From Beroe ovata (Eukaryota; Ctenophora; Nuda; Beroida; Beroidae), in contig CAMPET010000071.1 in the NCBI GenBank assembly GCA_946803715.1, positions 40,235 to 63,164 on the forward strand: 22,930 nt of DNA. The letters run 5' to 3'. Of the stretch, positions 19,134 through 22,930 are shown one piece after another (within the stretch, counting starts at the first letter, position 1; every line of letters begins with the position of its first letter). The position numbers and the translations under genes are program-made. A model generated the notes under the pieces. The model was not told the DNA's origin, did not search any database, and was given only the letters and a program-made list of their open reading frames with translations.

Positions 19134-20738
19134 TCACTCATTTCCGAATGGCTGGGGAGCTGCAAGTCCCGTCTTTCCAGTCCACAGGGCTTTGACTTCT
19201 CTTCTTATAGCTGCAGTGGACAAAACGCCCAGGACACAGCATGGTACAAGATACAGGAGTGCAGGCTGCGCACTTTCCATTGCACTGAGCGCTATGTATG
19301 TGAGGATCAATCCTACTGCATACGAAACAACAGAGACAAAGTAATACCATTTGAACTTCCCGGGATGAGTCAAGGTGTCAAAGTAGACAGCGTAGGCCAC
19401 AAGAAGCCCCGGGATTACAATATCACCAAATCCAATCATTCCGTAGCTTGGCGAACACACCTTCAAATCTGTGTCCTGGAAGTATGGAACTTTGATTGAG
19501 AGAGGAATTTGCTCAGTTGGAGTGTAGTCTTGTGGGGAGTCAAAGACAGGTTTTCCAGACGAACCAGTTGCAACTCTCTCCATGATGCTGACACCATCTT
19601 TGGTGAAGAATGGAGTTATGAAGACAAAGAAGATGTCGTAGATGAACAACATGCACATTATGATGGCAATAATCTTGAAGTTTGGTGGACCAACACTTCG
19701 AATGATATGCAGGCAGATACAGATACCCATGACAACTTGCAATGGCCAAATACCATAGACATGTCGGAATACAAACCAAACAATCGCAATAGCTAAACAT
19801 GCCAACCAGACTGCAGCTTTGAATGGTGCTACGTGCTTTTCATACCCAAACATCGACAGGTTGAAAGTCTTACTGTAACAGGGGATTTCTTCAAAGAATA
19901 GGCTGAGGACATCATGCATACCTGTTGCAGAGATGATGCAGAAGAGTGCAATGAAGACAAACACAAAGTATTTATATGCAAAGTATAGGAGAAGCAGCAT
20001 CCCAGTCATGAGACCCACAATAACACTCCCAACCAAGATGTTTGTCATAATGGTACCCTTGCTTTCATCATCAGGATCATTTTCTTCACTGCTGTGTATG
20101 TTCAATCTGAGAGGAGGCTTAGGCGACGTTGTCCAGAACTCAGACACTCTCATGTTCTTGGGATAAAGAGACCAGTAGGATCCAGCAACAATACAAAATA
20201 TGCAAATGGCATATATGAGCAAAACATTATTGTCAAAGTGGGTCACAGGGTAGTAGAAAGACAATGATATATCTTCTGATGCACCAAAGCTGGCTATAGA
20301 ATCATAACTTCCTGCATTTATCAAAATTATAGGGGCATCAGAAAAGTTTGATTCTTTGACATTGGTAACATTCAGAATTCCATCTGTTCTGGCAATGATA
20401 ATCAACTTAACTCCAACATCATTTAAATTGGAAGCTCTTTCTTCTACAGTGCAGGCACCACGATCAACAATAATGACTGCTGAACCATTGAGGTACTTTG
20501 GTATGTTCCCACACCCATTAAAAGCTCTTGAAATAACTTTGATTGGATAAGAAGGGGCCTTTTCAAAATTTGGATAATATTCAGAAGCTTTTGTCCATAG
20601 AGGATCAAATGTTGTACAATATTTCTTCAATGGTTCATCATTAGAATCAGAGACTGCTACAACTCCATGATACCCCTTAACATTTGCTCCACAGATGACA
20701 TTGATCGTTGTGAGCAGTACGACCCATATCATCATCAT
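19134..20738 (-). CDS. SPPL2: Signal peptide peptidase-like 2 (SPPL2) intramembrane aspartyl protease, intronless
   Basis: This GxGD-type aspartyl protease cleaves type II membrane proteins inside the membrane of endosomes, lysosomes or plasma membrane. The 534-aa frame is complete. A signal peptide (residues 1 to about 18) precedes a lumenal protease-associated (PA) domain around 65-160 (GSAVIIVDRGACTVEERA at 85-102). About nine helices follow. Catalytic motifs are IYDIFFVF (Tyr367-Asp368), GFGD (436-439, Asp439) and PAL (492-494), all intact. An acidic linker EENDPDDES is near 218-226. The PA domain separates SPPL2 from SPP and SPPL3. The start at 20738 (MMMIW) follows an in-frame TAA about 45 nt upstream; CAG at the 5' edge could also be an acceptor of a 5' UTR intron. 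Unlike the other genes here, the coding region has no intron. Its first codons lie in the palindrome arm that continues to the window end. Confidence 0.95.
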   Translation of the reverse strand: MMMIWVVLLTTINVICGANVKGYHGVVAVSDSNDEPLKKYCTTFDPLWTKASEYYPNFEKAPSYPIKVISRAFNGCGNIPKYLNGSAVIIVDRGACTVEERASNLNDVGVKLIIIARTDGILNVTNVKESNFSDAPIILINAGSYDSIASFGASEDISLSFYYPVTHFDNNVLLIYAICIFCIVAGSYWSLYPKNMRVSEFWTTSPKPPLRLNIHSSEENDPDDESKGTIMTNILVGSVIVGLMTGMLLLLYFAYKYFVFVFIALFCIISATGMHDVLSLFFEEIPCYSKTFNLSMFGYEKHVAPFKAAVWLACLAIAIVWFVFRHVYGIWPLQVVMGICICLHIIRSVGPPNFKIIAIIMCMLFIYDIFFVFITPFFTKDGVSIMERVATGSSGKPVFDSPQDYTPTEQIPLSIKVPYFQDTDLKVCSPSYGMIGFGDIVIPGLLVAYAVYFDTLTHPGKFKWYYFVSVVSYAVGLILTYIALSAMESAQPALLYLVPCCVLGVLSTAAIRREVKALWTGKTGLAAPQPFGNE

Positions 20739-21715
20739 AGCATCTGAGATAGAGTATTCATCAAAGTAGAGAATAACACCTTATACAATGATCATGTCAC
20801 AGCTCTGAGGGGTAAACTAGAAAGAGTTGAATACAAACCATCTGATCAGAATGGTCAGAATGGTCAATAGGTGATGACATGATGTGAAGATAATTTTGGG
20901 CTCAAACAAAGTTTCGCCACAAGATTTGAAAAAATTTATGATAAGCTATTTGGAAGGAAGCTGAGTAAGTATAAAAATAATTTCAGAACAAGTAACCACA
21001 GGATGTTCATGTTTCAGATTGGCTAGATGTAAAGATATAACCACGACATGCCAGAAAGCAGTGGTAAATAGACTAATGAAATCCGCCAAGTGGAAGAAGA
21101 GGCACTTTGAAATTCCGCGCCTTTTGCTAATTTCGCGTCGGCCCGGCCAGCTAAACATTGTAGGATTTTACCCTACTGTCGGTGCACGCGATTTTCAATC
21201 CGCCCCGATAAAAATCCGCCAGCAAGGGCAGGGTGAAATCATACAAGCTAAACAAAATGCAATTGGTCGCATTTTGCCGTTTGAATTGCGTTCGTGTGGC
21301 TGACGCCTTGGCTCGGCCGTGTCATGTCAATATGATGTTGTCTGGCCTGGCGATGCGATGCTAGACTGCTGATGTAAGCCGCGGCGCTTGCGTCTGAAGC
21401 TAAGTTTGCGCCCGGGCGCGCATATGAAAACAAAATTCTCGACAGGGTTTATCATCATGCATCGATCGACAACTGATTCATATACACATAAATCACAAAA
21501 TTCGTTGCCGCGCGCCGGATGTCATAATTGATATTGTCTGTACGAATCTGTCCAATCTGTCCATTGCACTGTTTTTTGTGCGCGGCGCCCACGCCTATTG
21601 CATCGATGGCCTGTACATGTTTCGGTTTTTGATGACGTAGTTGCTATTCTGCCTCGTTTGAATCCGCGCACGACGGTACTTGCGACGCGCCTGCCAGCTT
21701 TTATGCTAACCTAAC
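20721..21715. repeat. Left arm of a ~1-kb-arm palindrome
   Basis: Position x pairs with 43651-x up to 21015, and with 43655-x from 21020 on. Blocks compared across the arm (20761-20880, 20941-21060, 21241-21300, 21421-21480, 21541-21600, 21661-21715) match base for base except for four extra bases (AGAT) at 21016-21019. The arm holds the SPPL2 start, its presumed 5' region, a transposon copy (21158-21246) and a CpG-rich stretch (21360-21700). The outer limit is not seen because the partner arm runs off the window. Confidence 0.93.
21158..21246. mobile_element. MITE copy in the left palindrome arm, with 8-bp target duplication
   Basis: The copy is 89 bp. Ends are TTGTAGGATTTTACCCTAC and the inverted TTGTATGATTTCACCCTGC. 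It is flanked on both sides by GCTAAACA (21150-21157 and 21247-21254), a perfect 8-bp target-site duplication. It has no coding capacity. The superfamily is not decided; 8-bp duplications occur in hAT, P, Merlin and some Mutator-like elements. Confidence 0.85.
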
Positions 21716-21939
21716 TTTAACCCTAACCTTAACGGTTAGGGTTAGGGTTAGGGTTGGAGTTGTAGGATTTTACCCTACCGTCGGTGCGCGCGATTTTCAA
21801 TCCGCCCCGGAATAAAAAATAAAATCCCGCCAGCAAGGGTAGGGTGAAATCCTACAATTAAGGGTTGGAGTACTAGGGTTAGGGTAAGTATAAGGTTCCG
21901 GTTAGGGTTAGGTTAGGGTTAGGTTAGGGTTAGGTTAGG
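21716..21939. repeat. Palindrome centre: TTAGGG/TTAGGTTAGGG-like repeats around a small transposon
   Basis: The spacer begins in CCCTAA orientation (21719-21729), switches to GGTTAGGGTTAGGG (21734-21755), is interrupted by an inverted-repeat element (21760-21857), then resumes as GGTTAGGGTTAGGTTAGGG runs (21899-21948, entering the right arm). The units match the animal telomere repeat, with shortened variants. The polarity change lies at about 21733. Confidence 0.85.
21760..21857. mobile_element. MITE copy within the telomere-like repeats at the palindrome centre
   Basis: The copy is 98 bp with nearly perfect terminal repeats (TTGTAGGATTTTACCCTAC and inverted TTGTAGGATTTCACCCTAC). AGGGTTGGAG lies on both sides (21750-21759 and 21861-21870). 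It may be a target duplication or just the repeat array. It differs from the arm copies internally, so it is a separate insertion. Confidence 0.82.
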
Positions 21940-22408
21940 GTTAGGTTAGCATAAAAGCTGGCAGGCGCGTCGCAAGTACCGTCGTGCGCGGATTCAAACG
22001 AGGCAGAATAGCAACTACGTCATCAAAAACCGAAACATGTACAGGCCATCGATGCAATAGGCGTGGGCGCCGCGCACAAAAAACAGTGCAATGGACAGAT
22101 TGGACAGATTCGTACAGACAATATCAATTATGACATCCGGCGCGCGGCAACGAATTTTGTGATTTATGTGTATATGAATCAGTTGTCGATCGATGCATGA
22201 TGATAAACCCTGTCGAGAATTTTGTTTTCATATGCGCGCCCGGGCGCAAACTTAGCTTCAGACGCAAGCGCCGCGGCTTACATCAGCAGTCTAGCATCGC
22301 ATCGCCAGGCCAGACAACATCATATTGACATGACACGGCCGAGCCAAGGCGTCAGCCACACGAACGCAATTCAAACGGCAAAATGCGACCAATTGCATTT
22401 TGTTTAGC

Positions 22409-22497
22409 TTGTATGATTTCACCCTGCCCTTGCTGGCGGATTTTTATCGGGGCGGATTGAAAATCGCGTGCACCGACAGTAGGGTAAAATCCTACAA
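22409..22497. mobile_element. MITE copy in the right palindrome arm
   Basis: Mirror image of the left-arm copy, with the same 8-bp duplication (TGTTTAGC at 22401-22408 and 22498-22505). The insertion therefore preceded the arm duplication, or the arms are one locus read twice. Confidence 0.85.
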
Positions 22498-22912
22498 TGT
22501 TTAGCTGGCCGGGCCGACGCGAAATTAGCAAAAGGCGCGGAATTTCAAAGTGCCTCTTCTTCCACTTGGCGGATTTCATTAGTCTATTTACCACTGCTTT
22601 CTGGCATGTCGTGGTTATATCTTTACATCTAGCCAGAAACATGAACATCCTGTGGTTACTTGTTCTGAAATTATTTTTATACTTACTCAGCTTCCTTCCA
22701 AATAGCTTATCATAAATTTTTTCAAATCTTGTGGCGAAACTTTGTTTGAGCCCAAAATTATCTTCACATCATGTCATCACCTATTGACCATTCTGACCAT
22801 TCTGATCAGATGGTTTGTATTCAACTCTTTCTAGTTTACCCCTCAGAGCTGTGACATGATCATTGTATAAGGTGTTATTCTCTACTTTGATGAATACTCT
22901 ATCTCAGATGCT

Positions 22913-22930
22913 ATGATGATGATATGGGTC
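22913..22930 (+). CDS. SPPL2: Second SPPL2 copy, first six codons only, cut by window end
   Basis: The sequence is the exact reverse complement of the start of the minus-strand SPPL2 gene (ATG ATG ATG ATA TGG GTC). It reads outward on the plus strand, so the two starts lie head to head, 2.17 kb apart. Whether the full gene is repeated beyond the window cannot be seen. If the palindrome is an assembly fold-back, this is the same gene read twice. Confidence 0.6.

Larger units (their letters stand above)
21940..22930. repeat. Right arm of the ~1-kb-arm palindrome
   Basis: Reverse complement of 20721-21715, lacking the four bases (junction 22635/22636). It carries the mirrored transposon copy (22409-22497) and ends in the start of a second SPPL2 copy. 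Open frames in either arm, such as 21019-21303 and 22352-22648, run through the transposon and are not supported as genes. Confidence 0.93.

Noticed and set aside
21019-21303. 94-aa frame in the left arm and its mirrored 98-aa frame at 22352-22648
   Set aside because: The frame runs through a MITE and its target duplications, and its N-terminal part is changed by the 4-bp indel. No family features or splice support.
21248-21433. Identical 61-aa frames at 21248-21433 and 22222-22407
   Set aside because: Mirror copies arising from the palindrome; CpG-rich non-coding sequence that happens to be open.
21716-21950. A true chromosome end or head-to-head telomere fusion
   Set aside because: Too short and degenerate, flanked by unique DNA on both sides, and the repeat polarity is opposite to that of a fusion.
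1-22930. CRISPR arrays, bacterial operons or tRNA genes
   Set aside because: No regularly spaced repeats with unique spacers, no A/B-box or cloverleaf sequence, and the genes are split by spliceosomal introns.

Overview
The window is nuclear DNA from an animal with split genes. GT-AG introns of about 100 to 700 bp separate short coding exons, and reading phase can be followed exon to exon. The recognisable genes are animal-type: an NCKX exchanger, an SLC7 transporter, RPA3 and SPPL2. TTAGGG-type repeats, small inverted-repeat transposons and many microsatellites are present. Redundant stretches that look like diverged alleles suggest a highly polymorphic genome, probably a non-vertebrate; the species cannot be named from the sequence.

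Layout. (1) 564-13190, plus strand: 3' portion of a K+-dependent Na+/Ca2+ exchanger (NCKX, SLC24). Five exons lie at 564-2457 and two at 12466-13190; one exon that must exist between them was not found. (2) 3714-10853, minus strand: a complete 13-exon SLC7-type amino-acid transporter lying inside an NCKX intron. Its 3' part appears twice because of two redundant overlaps, each marked by a single N (4646 and 6461). (3) 14211-14558, minus: a small secreted six-cysteine protein of unknown family. (4) 16198-17911, minus: a four-exon RPA3 gene (115 aa), invisible to simple ORF finding. A 442-bp TA-flanked inverted-repeat element sits in its second intron. (5) 19134-20738, minus: a full-length, uninterrupted SPPL2 intramembrane protease. 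(6) 20721-22930: a nearly perfect palindrome with arms of about 1 kb and a 224-bp centre of TTAGGG-like repeats plus a small transposon. The window ends inside the palindrome, just after the first six codons of a second, head-to-head SPPL2 copy.

The genes do not form a pathway: two membrane transporters, a membrane protease, a DNA-replication subunit and an unknown secreted protein. The points of interest are structural: gene nesting, a transposon family with a copy filling most of one intron, false duplications at N positions, a missing ion-binding exon, and the palindrome with telomere-like repeats at its centre.
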